From Nostoc sphaeroides (GTDB lineage: Bacteria; Cyanobacteriota; Cyanobacteriia; Cyanobacteriales; Nostocaceae), in assembly GCF_003443655.1 (NCBI RefSeq), contig NZ_CP031941.1, positions 2,041,501 through 2,105,500 of the forward strand: a stretch of 64,000 nucleotides of DNA, given 5' to 3'. The notes beneath the pieces are model-generated. The model did no database searches and was not told where the DNA came from. It saw only the letters and a program-made list of their open reading frames with translations. A program made the translations under genes and the position numbers. Of this stretch, positions 54,659 to 63,749 are shown piece by piece (within the stretch, counting starts at the first letter, position 1; the number at the start of each line of letters is the position of its first letter).

Positions 54659-55384
54659 CTAAATATGAATTCCGCATTCTGTTTTATCACTTCCTCGCCA
54701 GCGTCCGGCGCGTTCATCTTCGCCTTCGCCTACTTTGGTGGTAATGGGTTCGTCGCCGATGCTGGGATAACCTTTGTCGTGGAGAGGGTTGTAGATAACT
54801 CCGTGTTCAGCCACGTAAACCCAACTATCTTTACGTGTCCAGGTAGCGATAGGATTTACTTTCAGCCGACCTTTACCGTCGAATTCAAATATGGGCATAT
54901 TCGCACGGGTTACTGCTTGGTCACGGCGGCGTCCAGTAATCCAAGCGACGCTGTTGAGTTCGTCTAGACCCCTTAGCAGTGGTTCAATTTTTGTAATGTG
55001 GTGGAATTTGGCAATATCCTTGTCCCAAAGTTTGTCGCCGTACTTGGCTTCAAAGGCTTCGCGGGTGTCTACATCTGGAGTTTTGAAGGTTTGCAAATCC
55101 AGGTTGTAGATTTGTATGGCTTTGGCTACTAATTCTAGGCTTTCAGGGAAGTGGTGCAAAGTATCGAGAAAGATCACAGGAACTGGATGCTTCAGTTCAG
55201 TGTAAAGAATATGGGTAATTATCATATCATCCACGTTAAAGGCGCTTGTTTGCACCAGCCCCGTTGGGATATTCTCTATAGACCATGCCAGTATTTCTTT
55301 GGGAGTGGCAGTTTCAAATTGCTGATTTAATTTTTCTAAGTCAAAAGCGATCGCTTGGTTTCTAGATGCCGTGGAAGCTGTCAT
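54659..55384 (-). CDS. cysH: Phosphoadenylyl-sulfate (PAPS) reductase
   Basis: The enzyme reduces 3'-phosphoadenylyl sulfate to sulfite with thioredoxin as donor, in cysteine synthesis. The 241-residue product has the P-loop-like S-A-F-N-V-D-D-M region near residue 46, W-I-T-G-R-R-R-D-Q-A near 148 and the redox motif E-C-G-I-H-I at the C-terminus. The pairs of cysteines that hold an iron-sulfur cluster in APS reductases are absent: the segment reads F-H-H-I-T-K-I-E-P-L. So PAPS rather than APS is the likely substrate. The only catalytic cysteine lies three residues before the end. Confidence 0.95.
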   Translation of the reverse strand: MTASTASRNQAIAFDLEKLNQQFETATPKEILAWSIENIPTGLVQTSAFNVDDMIITHILYTELKHPVPVIFLDTLHHFPESLELVAKAIQIYNLDLQTFKTPDVDTREAFEAKYGDKLWDKDIAKFHHITKIEPLLRGLDELNSVAWITGRRRDQAVTRANMPIFEFDGKGRLKVNPIATWTRKDSWVYVAEHGVIYNPLHDKGYPSIGDEPITTKVGEGEDERAGRWRGSDKTECGIHI

Positions 55385-55684
55385 GATAATTTTCTGTTCA
55401 AATAATTTTACCTTGATTAAGATTTATTTTACTCCACAAAGGCCCATATTCCGCTCGGAGATAAGGTAATTATTCTGTTCGGAAATTACTACATTGTGGA
55501 ACTGGAGAATGGGGAGTGGGGAAACTAAGAGAATAAGGCATTGCAAGTAAAAATTAACACGTAAGTACAAATTAAGTATTTACTAAGAAACTTTACGGTA
55601 ATTTAAGTTTTACAATGCTTTTATAGATATTTATACTGATTTTGATATGGTTAAGAAACAATTAATAAAAAGGATTTTACTTAA

Positions 55685-55789
55685 ATGAACACTTCAAAAT
55701 CCCCCAACCGTTTAGGCGAATCTATGATCATGGGCGCTTTAATGATGTTGACCAGCGTTAGCATAATTACAATAATGAACTTTTTCTAA
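55685..55789 (+). CDS. 34-residue single-helix membrane peptide
   Basis: An ATG at 55685 opens a 34-codon frame with a polar start (M-N-T-S-K-S-P-N-R-L-G-E) and one hydrophobic helix (M-G-A-L-M-M-L-T-S-V-S-I-I-T-I-M). It ends in N-F-F. An AGGA lies about 9 bases before the start and a hairpin with T-rich tail follows about 35 bases after the stop. The layout resembles small photosynthetic or NDH-type subunits, but I do not recognise the exact family. Confidence 0.6.
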   Translation: MNTSKSPNRLGESMIMGALMMLTSVSIITIMNFF

Positions 55790-55825
55790 GAGAAAGATTT
55801 TTAATTTTAGCAATAAAACTTCACA

Positions 55826-55860
55826 TAGCCTTGCTCAAAACTGAGTGGGGCTTTTATTTT
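55826..55860 (+). terminator. Terminator after the 34-residue peptide gene
   Basis: Stem AGCC..CTCA / TGAG..GGCT with an A-rich loop is followed by TTTTATTTTT. It supports an independent short transcript for the tiny gene. Confidence 0.75.
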
Positions 55861-55898
55861 TACGTGACCTCGATCGTTGGAATTTAACTAGGACTTAA

Positions 55899-56102
55899 GG
55901 GAACTCCAAAAAATAAATTATTCCACATTAAAGTCGTTGACTGTTGACTGTTGACTGTTGACTGAAAACTCGTGAACCGTCAACGGTCAACAGTGAACAA
56001 TAGCAAAAGTCGTTGACTGTTGACTGTTGACTGAAAACTCGTGAACCGTCAACGGTCAACAGTGAACAATAGCAATGGAATATTTTTTTACTTGGAAGTC
56101 CC
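55899..56102. mobile_element. MITE family A, copy 4 with internal duplication
   Basis: It has the same ends as copy 1 (GGGAACTCC and GGAAGTCCC) but is 204 bp long because the 69-bp interior (heptamers, hairpin) occurs twice. It fills most of the gap 55790-56233. Confidence 0.85.
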
Positions 56103-56233
56103 TAATAATATGTGTCTAAAACTCAACTCTCCTCAAGATTGTTCCAGCTACTCCGAAAAAGACTTGAGGACGTTTCGTTTTGGACTCGCTTACATCCCCA
56201 GCCTGTAGAGGGATGGGGAATTACGCAAACAGG

Positions 56234-59200
56234 TTAAACAAATACAAAGCCAGTATCGGTTGCCAAATTTGTATTGAGCCTTAACCCATCTTTAACAACA
56301 GCAATTAATTCTGTTCCATTGCTGGTAAAGATGCCGACAGCAGACTCGTTGTCAGACACCGCGAATACAGACCCTAGTGAGTAATTATTAGCAAGTCCCT
56401 TGAGTTCAATTTTATCCTTAGCCTTAAAGCTGGCAATATCGGCATAGTCACCGTTACCGGAACTGGCATAGAAAACTGAACTGGCATCACCCAAGACGTA
56501 AGTATCTGTACCTTGATTACCGTTGAGTAGATCAATTTCGCGTGAGTCACCCCCCCAACCAATGAGGCGGTCATTGCCGTTGCCTCCAGAAAGGGTGTCA
56601 CTGCCAAGTCCGCCTAAAATTGTGTCATTGCCATCGCCTCCACGGAGGATGTCGTTGTTTCCCTTGCCATCAAGGTAGTCATTGCCTGCCCTACCATTGA
56701 TATTTTCACTGGCATCAGTGCCGACCAGGAGATTGTCCCCAGTTAGGGAATTGACTATCGTCGATTGCCCAGTGTTAGAAGTAATAGTATTGTTCTGTAC
56801 TATTGTGGGAACAGTCGATATTAAATTACTGATAGTGTTGTTATCGAATACCGTTATCGGGGTAGTTCTGCCACTATTATCAAAGATTGTAGTAGCGGGT
56901 AGGGTATTGTTACTAGAAAGCGTGATAATTTGAAAGCCACCAATATCATTATCAGCGATCGCAAAGTTTTGGGAAGTAGTGCCTAGTGTAATACCGGAGG
57001 AAGGATTACTGATGGTCAATGTTGCGGTTTCTGTGCCTTCAATCACAGCATCATCTACAACGCTGAATATGACAGAACCTGCGGTTTGTCCGCTAGGAAT
57101 GGTGATGATATTGTTGCTAAGGTTGTAATCTCCGGTGGTGATGCCTGTTCCTGTTACACCTAAATTGACTGTTTGATTCCCAGATACGGCACTCGATGCA
57201 GTCGCAGTAACGATGATAGCTGTTGTGTTTGCTTCCAAGCCAGTAGTAGTACTCAGGGATAAGTTGACGGTTGGAGAGGCAGCAATATCATTATCAGCGA
57301 TCGCAAAGTTTTGGGAAGTAGTGCCTAGTGTAATACCGGAGGAAGGATTACTGATGGTCAATGTTGCGGTTTCTGTGCCTTCAATCACAGCATCATCTAC
57401 AACGCTGAATATGACAGAACCTGCGGTTTGTCCGCTAGGAATGGTAATGATATTGTTGGTAAGGTTGTAATCTCCAGTGGTGATGCCTGTTCCTGTGACA
57501 CCTAAATTGACTGTTTGATTCCCAGATACGGCACTCGATGCAGTCGCAGTAACGATGATAGCTGTTGTGTTTGCTTCCAAGCCAGTAGTAGTACTCAGGG
57601 ATAAGTTGACGGTTGGAAAGGCAGCAATATCATTATCAGCGATCGCAAAGTTTTGGGAAGTAGTGCCTAGTGTAATACCGGAGGAAGGATTACTGATGGT
57701 CAATGTTGCGGTTTCTGTGCCTTCAATCACAGCATCATCTACAACGCTGAAGATCACAGAACCTGCGGTTTGTCCGCTAGGAATGGTGATGATATTGTTG
57801 CTAAGGTTGTAATCTCCGGTGGTGATGCCTGTTCCTGTTACACCTAAATTGACTGTTTGATTCCCAGATACGGCACTCGATGCAGTCGCAGTAACGATGA
57901 TAGCTGTTGTGTTTGCTTCCAAGCCAGTAGTAGTACTCAGGGATAAGTTGACGGTTGGAGAGGCAGCAATATCATTATCAGCGATCGCAAAGTTTTGGGA
58001 AGTAGTGCCTAGTATAATACCGGAGGAAGGATTACTGATGGTCAATGTCGCAGTTTCTGTGCCTTCAATCACAGCATCATCTACAACGCTGAATATGACA
58101 GAACCTGCGGTTTGTCCGCTAGGAATGGTGATGATATTGTTGCTAAGGTTGTAATCTCCGGTGGTGATGCCTGTTCCTGTTACACCTAAATTGACTGTTT
58201 GATTCCCAGATACGGCACTCGATGCAGTAGCGGTAACAATAATTTGGGTTGTTCCTGTTTCAGCTACTGAGTTAGTGCTGAGAGATAAGTTGACGGTTGG
58301 AGAGGCAGCAATATCATTATCAGCGATCGCAAAGTTTTGGGAAGTAGTGCCTAGTGTAATACCAGAGGAAGGATTACTGATAGTTAATGTCGCGGTTTCT
58401 GTGCCTTCAATCACAGCATCATCTACAACGCTGAATATGACAGAACCTGCGGTTTGTCCGCTAGGAATGGTGATGATATTGTTGCTAAGGTTGTAATCTC
58501 CGGTGGTGATGCCTGTTCCTGTGACACCTAAATTGACTGTTTGATTCCCAGATACGGCACTCGATGCAGTAGCGGTAACAATAATTTGGGTTGTTCCTGT
58601 TTCACCTACTGAGTTAGTGCTGAGAGATAAGTTGACGGTTGGAGAGGCAGCAATATCATTATCAGCGATCGCAAAGTTTTGGGAAGTAGTGCCTAGTGTA
58701 ATACCGGAGGAAGGATTACTGATAGTTAATGTCGCGGTTTCTGTGCCTTCAATCACAGCATCATCTACAACGCTGAATATGACAGAACCTGCGGTTTGTC
58801 CGCTAGGAATGGTGATGATATTGTTGCTAAGGTTGTAATCTCCGGTGGTGATGCCTGTTCCTGTTACACCTAAATTGACTGTTTGATTCCCAGATACGGC
58901 ACTCGATGCAGTAGCGGTAACAATAATTTGGGTTGTTCCTGTTTCAGCTACTGAGTTAGTACTGAGAGATAAGTTGACTGTGGGATTTCCACTGGCGATC
59001 GCCAAGTTTGTGGTGTTAGGAACTATCGTAGCCCCGTCACCTCCGATATCAATTGTCCAATTAGCACTGTTGTTAACAAGCGCCTTATAGTTTACAAAAC
59101 TGGCTTGTCCACTACGGGAACCAGTATACTGACCATAGTCAGTGCTACTGGTGAGTTTGATCGCATTAACTCCATCAGTTAGTCCAACAGTAGTTAGACT

Positions 59201-59584
59201 GTTATTATTCGCCTCACTTGAGACGGCGGTTAGAATTGTGGTTGGGGTAGTGGCACTATTTCCCAGAAAGGCGTAAACAGTCTCATCAGTTGTATTAAGT
59301 CCCAACTCGCTTGAGTTAACAACTGTAAATGTACCAATAGATGATGCGCGACTAGTGCTATCAATTGCACTAAACCGAACTACAGTACCTGCGGCAATTT
59401 TCTGAGATCCCGTATTCCATAGAAACGAGGATTCACTGCTACCAATAGCGATCGCACTCGCCGCTGTGCCGTCACTAAAATAAATAGTTGTATTCGGATC
59501 TATGTCTACAAAGGTGACAATAGACCAGCCATCTTCATCGGCATTGAAAGAGATAAAAGCAATATCGCCTTGTGTCAAAGCCAT
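56234..59584 (-). CDS. Calx-beta repeat protein with RTX calcium-binding C-terminus
   Basis: From the ATG at 59584 (AAGGAG upstream; an in-frame TTG at 59602 overlaps that site) the product has 1116 residues. An N-terminal domain (about 1-205, start M-A-L-T-Q-G-D-I-A-F-I-S-F) is followed by six Calx-beta domains of 114 residues. Each has the pattern V-N-L-S-L-S-T to T-L-T-I-S-N-P-S-S-G and F-A-I-A-D-N-D-I. Next come RTX nonapeptides (G-R-A-G-N-D-Y-L-D-G, G-G-D-G-N-D-T-I) and a C-terminus fit for type I secretion. It should be secreted and bind calcium; an adhesin or sheath role is inferred. No ABC exporter gene is adjacent. Confidence 0.93.
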   Translation of the reverse strand: MALTQGDIAFISFNADEDGWSIVTFVDIDPNTTIYFSDGTAASAIAIGSSESSFLWNTGSQKIAAGTVVRFSAIDSTSRASSIGTFTVVNSSELGLNTTDETVYAFLGNSATTPTTILTAVSSEANNNSLTTVGLTDGVNAIKLTSSTDYGQYTGSRSGQASFVNYKALVNNSANWTIDIGGDGATIVPNTTNLAIASGNPTVNLSLSTNSVAETGTTQIIVTATASSAVSGNQTVNLGVTGTGITTGDYNLSNNIITIPSGQTAGSVIFSVVDDAVIEGTETATLTISNPSSGITLGTTSQNFAIADNDIAASPTVNLSLSTNSVGETGTTQIIVTATASSAVSGNQTVNLGVTGTGITTGDYNLSNNIITIPSGQTAGSVIFSVVDDAVIEGTETATLTISNPSSGITLGTTSQNFAIADNDIAASPTVNLSLSTNSVAETGTTQIIVTATASSAVSGNQTVNLGVTGTGITTGDYNLSNNIITIPSGQTAGSVIFSVVDDAVIEGTETATLTISNPSSGIILGTTSQNFAIADNDIAASPTVNLSLSTTTGLEANTTAIIVTATASSAVSGNQTVNLGVTGTGITTGDYNLSNNIITIPSGQTAGSVIFSVVDDAVIEGTETATLTISNPSSGITLGTTSQNFAIADNDIAAFPTVNLSLSTTTGLEANTTAIIVTATASSAVSGNQTVNLGVTGTGITTGDYNLTNNIITIPSGQTAGSVIFSVVDDAVIEGTETATLTISNPSSGITLGTTSQNFAIADNDIAASPTVNLSLSTTTGLEANTTAIIVTATASSAVSGNQTVNLGVTGTGITTGDYNLSNNIITIPSGQTAGSVIFSVVDDAVIEGTETATLTISNPSSGITLGTTSQNFAIADNDIGGFQIITLSSNNTLPATTIFDNSGRTTPITVFDNNTISNLISTVPTIVQNNTITSNTGQSTIVNSLTGDNLLVGTDASENINGRAGNDYLDGKGNNDILRGGDGNDTILGGLGSDTLSGGNGNDRLIGWGGDSREIDLLNGNQGTDTYVLGDASSVFYASSGNGDYADIASFKAKDKIELKGLANNYSLGSVFAVSDNESAVGIFTSNGTELIAVVKDGLRLNTNLATDTGFVFV
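56938..58980 (-). repeat. Six near-identical 342-bp coding repeats
   Basis: The phrase GCAATATCATTATCAGCGAT recurs at 57284, 57626, 57968, 58310 and 58652 (exact 342-bp steps), and a variant stands at about 56941. Differences between units are few and clustered, in particular two alternative versions of the segment around the G-L-E-A-N-T or V-A-E-T-G-T motif. Confidence 0.93.
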
Positions 59585-60014
59585 TGATAACGTCTCCTTC
59601 AATTTAGTTTGTATTGTTTGAGAAGCGCCTGAAAAGCTGATATTTACGAAGAATTTGCAAACTTAATCAAGTCAGGCAATTTAGTATTTTAGATTTTGGA
59701 TTTTGGATTTTGGATTTTAGATTGACCCCAGCAATCAAGTTACTGGCTCTCTCATTGAATTTTAGATTTTGAATCTTTCAATTCCATTATCCAAAATTTA
59801 AAATCCGAAATTTGGTAACATTGACAATCGCAATATCACCATTAAAAAAACTATTTTATAGTCAAAAACCTATGGATTTTACTATGATTAATCTACATTC
59901 AGCAACTTTAAGTTATGTGAACAACGTTAAGAAAATATTTACAAAAGGTTAAGAGAACAAATATTTGGTAGTGAGAGAAGTCGGAAGGGCTGATCCTGTG
60001 TGCCACCACGACTA

Positions 60015-60167
60015 GTAAGTAGTCGGACAAAAATATTTACAGTCATTGCGAGCGTTCGCGTTAGCGTCTCGAAGAGAAGCGAAGCAATCCCAGCCCTTGC
60101 GATTGCTTCATTCCGCTTCGCTCCATTCGCAATGACATTGTGTAATTAATTCTGTCTGACTACTTAC
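60015..60167. mobile_element. Nested MITE-like element with GTAAGTAGTC ends
   Basis: The outer 15-bp inverted repeat GTAAGTAGTCGGACA/TGTCTGACTACTTAC has one mismatch. Inside, GTCATTGCGA (60042-60051) pairs with TCGCAATGAC (60127-60136). Between them are short GCTTCGC-type repeats. It is non-coding, 153 bp. Confidence 0.75.
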
Positions 60168-60249
60168 CAAGTTGAATCAAAAAGAATTTAAAATTGGGGT
60201 GCGATCGCTAATTTACCCATAGTAAGCTGTTGCGTATTTAATTTGTATA

Positions 60250-60330
60250 TAGCGGTTCCCATTCAGATGCGGTACAACATTATATCGCTAGGTGTAGGGG
60301 CACGGCACTGCCGTGCCCTTACGGGTGTAC
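60250..60330. repeat. Dispersed repeat, inverse copy of 21926-21998
   Basis: TAGCGGTTCCCATTCAGATG to CACGGCACTGCCGTGCCC repeats the element of the murF-TerB gap in the other orientation. The remaining gap 59585-60676 also contains ACTCCAA/ACTCCCC heptamers at about 60550-60600 and no gene. Confidence 0.7.
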
Positions 60331-60676
60331 CTAACTAGGTCGAGAAACGCTATATGCGATGCGCTCATGTTGCCAGCACTACAATCAAGAAATAAATTAT
60401 CCAAATGAAACGTAGACGCGGAGCGGCTTACCGCAGGCTACCACTCCAGACACAGAGGAATGAGGAGGAGAGAGTTTTTTCGTGAGTTTTTTGGGTATTT
60501 TTTATTTGGAAGTCCCTTAGTTAAAGGGGCATTCGGGAAGAATTTTTATAACTCCAAACTCCAAACTCCCCACTCCCGACTCCCTACTCCCCATTCCCAA
60601 CTTGTTACCAAAATAACTTTCCATTATAGTTCATAAATGAGATGATGGAGAAATTAGAGAAAAAGGTGAACAATTG

Positions 60677-61030
60677 TTATTTTTCTCCTTCCGCTTCTGG
60701 GTGCAGGATGGCATCACAGTATTGAATGAGGGTTGTCAAGCGATCGCTAATCGTCTGAAGTCTCGTTTGTATAGTAGATGCTTGCCGCGCTCCTTGCAAA
60801 AACATCACATCTATTGCCAGCAGGCGCAATTGCTTGCTCATTTCGGTTTGATAAGACTGCACTCGCCAGTTTTCATCAGCCAAAGGCACAATCTGCTCCC
60901 CAAAGAATTGCTGCAAGGAGGCTACACGTTGCCGCAGTTCGGGTGCAACAATTTGGGTCGTTGTGGCATCGGAACGTAATTGCTCTAGCAAGGTTACGAG
61001 TGCCAAATATTTCTCACGGTTTAAAGACAT
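60677..61030 (-). CDS. patD: PatD-like heterocyst frequency control protein
   Basis: The 117-residue, all-helical product begins M-S-L-N-R-E-K-Y and has a conserved middle (E-N-W-R-V-Q-S-Y and E-M-S-K-Q-L-R-L-L-A-I-D-V-M-F-L-Q-G-A-R). I recognise this as the PatD family from memory; PatD in Anabaena PCC 7120 is reported to be NtcA-dependent and to tune heterocyst number. No perfect NtcA site GTA-N8-TAC is seen upstream; a similar sequence near 61056 has ten instead of eight bases between the halves. The name needs confirmation by a database comparison. Confidence 0.65.
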   Translation of the reverse strand: MSLNREKYLALVTLLEQLRSDATTTQIVAPELRQRVASLQQFFGEQIVPLADENWRVQSYQTEMSKQLRLLAIDVMFLQGARQASTIQTRLQTISDRLTTLIQYCDAILHPEAEGEK

Positions 61031-61109
61031 CCTGTGCTAGTTAAGATAGTATTAATGTCAAGTAATTTTTCTTCTACAATAAACTTCTCTTTTACACTTA
61101 TCAGCACTA

Positions 61110-61137
61110 AAAGCCTCAAATCAGGATTTGGGGCTTT
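61110..61137. terminator. Stem-loop between patD and rel
   Basis: AAAGCCTCAAAT/ATTTGGGGCTTT forms a 12-bp stem with one G-T pair and a four-base loop. It lies upstream of both divergent genes, so it could be a terminator of a short transcript or a leader structure. Confidence 0.45.
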
Positions 61138-61321
61138 GTTTGCCATCAATGGATTTTCTTTATGATCCTTGAAACTCAAATTGGATGACTACCGCCGGCA
61201 ATTGGAAAATCATCCTTACACTGTTTTTTCTACCCGTCTCTGGGCGACAGCATCTTCTTAGGTTGATGCTGCCAGTTTTATTTATCATTCACTTATCTAC
61301 CGATCTACCAAACCCAATTGT

Positions 61322-63592
61322 ATGAGCAGCCTAGCTATAAATTCATCAGTTAATCTAACCATTCCAGAATGGTTAAAGAAATGTTTGAAGGAGTCATCTA
61401 CAAGTAGCGGCACACCGGAAGATGACCGAAGGCATAGTGATGCAGTCTTAATTGGTCGCGCATTTGAATTTGCTTTCCAACTGCATCAAGGTCAATACCG
61501 CAAATCGGGAGAACCATATATTGCTCATCCCATCGCTGTAGCCGACTTGCTGCATGACTTGGGAGGCAGTGCTGCTATGATAGCAGCTGGATTTCTTCAT
61601 GATGTCGTTGAAGATACAGAAGTCACAAGTCAAGAAATTGAAGAACGCTTTGGCGCAGAAGTGCGGCAATTGGTTGAAGGTGTCACCAAGCTTTCTAAAA
61701 TCAATTTCACCAGCAAAACCGAAAGTCAAGCCGAAAATTTCCGGCGGATGTTTTTGGCAATGGCGCAAGATATTCGGGTAATTGTGGTGAAATTGGCAGA
61801 TCGTTTGCATAATATGCGAACTTTACAATATATGTCAGAAGCCAGCCGCCGCCGCAGTGCCCAAGAAACGCGAGATATTTTCGCACCTTTAGCCAATCGC
61901 TTGGGGATTTGGCGAATTAAATGGGAACTGGAAGATTTGGCTTTTAAGTATTTGGAACCAGAAGCTTTTCGCCAAATGCAGGAGCTTGTTTCCGAAAAAC
62001 GGACGGCGCGAGAAGAGAAATTGGCTAGAGCTACGAAGATGTTGCAAGAGCGTTTGCAGCAAGCTGGAATCCGCTTTCAGGATATTAGCGGTCGTCCCAA
62101 GCACCTTTATAGCATTTACCAAAAAATGCACCGCCAGCAAAAAGAATTTCATGAAATTTATGATTTGGCGGCGCTGCGGATTATTGTTCAAAGCAATGAG
62201 GAATGCTATCGGGCGTTGGCGGTGGTTCATGATGCTTTTCGCCCAATTCCTGGGAGATTTAAAGACTACATTGGACTGCCAAAACCTAACCGTTACCAGT
62301 CGTTGCATACTGGGGTGATTGGACTAACAGGCCGTCCTTTAGAGGTGCAAATTAGGACAGTCGAAATGCATCATATCGCCGAGTACGGGATTGCTGCCCA
62401 TTGGAAGTACAAAGAAACAGGAGGTTCTAGTATTAGCCATTTGACAGGGACGGATGACAAGTTTACTTGGCTGCGACAACTGCTGGAATGGCAAACCGAT
62501 CTCAAGGATGCACAAGAATATCTTGATAGCATCAAAGATAATTTATTTGAAGATGATGTCTATGTCTTCACCCCTAAGGGGGATGTTGTTCCTTTAAGCC
62601 CCGGTTCTACTACTGTAGATTTTGCTTATCGGATTCATACCGAAGTCGGAAACCATTGTTCAGGGGCGCGGGTGAATGGGCGAATGGTATCTCTGTCAAC
62701 GCGGCTACACAATGGCGATATTGTAGAAGTTCTCACCCAAAAGAACTGCCATCCGAGTTTGGATTGGTTGAACTTTGTGAGAAGTTCGGCGGCGAAATAT
62801 CGAATAAAACAATGGTACAAGCGATCGCGCCGGGAAGAAAATGTCGCCCGTGGACGGGAATTGTTAGAAAAGGAACTCGGTAAAACTGGTTTTGATAGTT
62901 TGCTAAAGTCGGATGCGATGGAGACTGTCGCCCAAAAGTGTAACTACCACAGCGTAGACGATTTACTTGCCGGTTTGGGTTACGGAGAAGTAACGTTGAA
63001 CTTGGTGCTAAATCGTTGGCGAGAAGTGGCGAAGGCACAACAACCAGTTTCCACCGTCTCGCCATTTATCCCCAAAGAACCAACTACATCAAAAGCTTTG
63101 CGGGATGCACCTGCAACTATCTCCCGCGCCAGTGATTCGCCAATAATAGGGGTAGAGGGATTGGTGTATTATTTAGCTGGGTGTTGTACCCCGATTCCTG
63201 GCGAACCAATTATTGGTGTGGTGACGCGAGGTAGGGGGATTTCAATTCATCGCCAAGGCTGCAATAATCTCGAACCTGTGGAGTATGAGCGTTTAGTACC
63301 AGTTAGATGGAACCCAGCCGCCGAAAATAGTGGTCGTCCGCACACTTACCCAGTGGATGTTCAAATTGAAGCCCTTGACCGCGTAGGGGTGCTAAAGGAT
63401 ATTTTGTCACGGTTGAGTGACCAAGGGATTAATGTCCGCCATGCTCAGGTGAAAACCTCTGCTGGTCAACCTGCATTGATGGACTTAGGAATAGATATAC
63501 GCGATCGCTCGCAATTAGAGCAAGTGTTTGTCCAAATTAAGAAAATGAGCGACATTTTGAATATCCGCCGCGTTGGTCAAATCGACGAGTAG
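61322..63592 (+). CDS. rel: Bifunctional (p)ppGpp synthetase/hydrolase
   Basis: The 756-residue product has the full Rel/Spo layout. The HD hydrolase domain (about 40-200) has an intact H-D-V-V-E-D at 93-98, so hydrolase activity is expected. The synthetase domain (about 245-360) has R-Y-Q-S-L-H-T, as in active enzymes. A TGS domain (about 410-470) starts V-Y-V-F-T-P-K-G-D-V, a helical and zinc-finger-type region follows (G-C-C-T-P-I-P-G near 630), and an ACT domain lies at the end. It synthesises and degrades the alarmone for the stringent response. The start is ATG 61322 without a strong ribosome-binding site. Confidence 0.97.
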   Translation: MSSLAINSSVNLTIPEWLKKCLKESSTSSGTPEDDRRHSDAVLIGRAFEFAFQLHQGQYRKSGEPYIAHPIAVADLLHDLGGSAAMIAAGFLHDVVEDTEVTSQEIEERFGAEVRQLVEGVTKLSKINFTSKTESQAENFRRMFLAMAQDIRVIVVKLADRLHNMRTLQYMSEASRRRSAQETRDIFAPLANRLGIWRIKWELEDLAFKYLEPEAFRQMQELVSEKRTAREEKLARATKMLQERLQQAGIRFQDISGRPKHLYSIYQKMHRQQKEFHEIYDLAALRIIVQSNEECYRALAVVHDAFRPIPGRFKDYIGLPKPNRYQSLHTGVIGLTGRPLEVQIRTVEMHHIAEYGIAAHWKYKETGGSSISHLTGTDDKFTWLRQLLEWQTDLKDAQEYLDSIKDNLFEDDVYVFTPKGDVVPLSPGSTTVDFAYRIHTEVGNHCSGARVNGRMVSLSTRLHNGDIVEVLTQKNCHPSLDWLNFVRSSAAKYRIKQWYKRSRREENVARGRELLEKELGKTGFDSLLKSDAMETVAQKCNYHSVDDLLAGLGYGEVTLNLVLNRWREVAKAQQPVSTVSPFIPKEPTTSKALRDAPATISRASDSPIIGVEGLVYYLAGCCTPIPGEPIIGVVTRGRGISIHRQGCNNLEPVEYERLVPVRWNPAAENSGRPHTYPVDVQIEALDRVGVLKDILSRLSDQGINVRHAQVKTSAGQPALMDLGIDIRDRSQLEQVFVQIKKMSDILNIRRVGQIDE

Positions 63593-63621
63593 ATGCGCCT
63601 GTAGGGTGCGTTAACGCAGCA

Positions 63622-63690
63622 AGAGACGCGATAAATCGCCGTCTTTACAAGAATCAGTTCTTTGTAGAGACGGCGATTTATCGCGTCTTT
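63622..63690. repeat. Two palindromes after the rel gene
   Basis: AGAGACGCGATAAATCGCCGTCT (63622 onward) and GAGACGGCGATTTATCGCGTCT (63667 onward) are copies of the dispersed palindrome in opposite sense. Confidence 0.85.
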
Positions 63691-63749
63691 ATATCTAGAT
63701 TTTTCATTAAAAAACCTTATCCGAACCGTATTCAGAGAGGAGGAAATAA

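Noticed and set aside
61056..61071. Possible NtcA site upstream of the patD-like gene
   Set aside because: GTA and TAC are separated by ten bases instead of eight.
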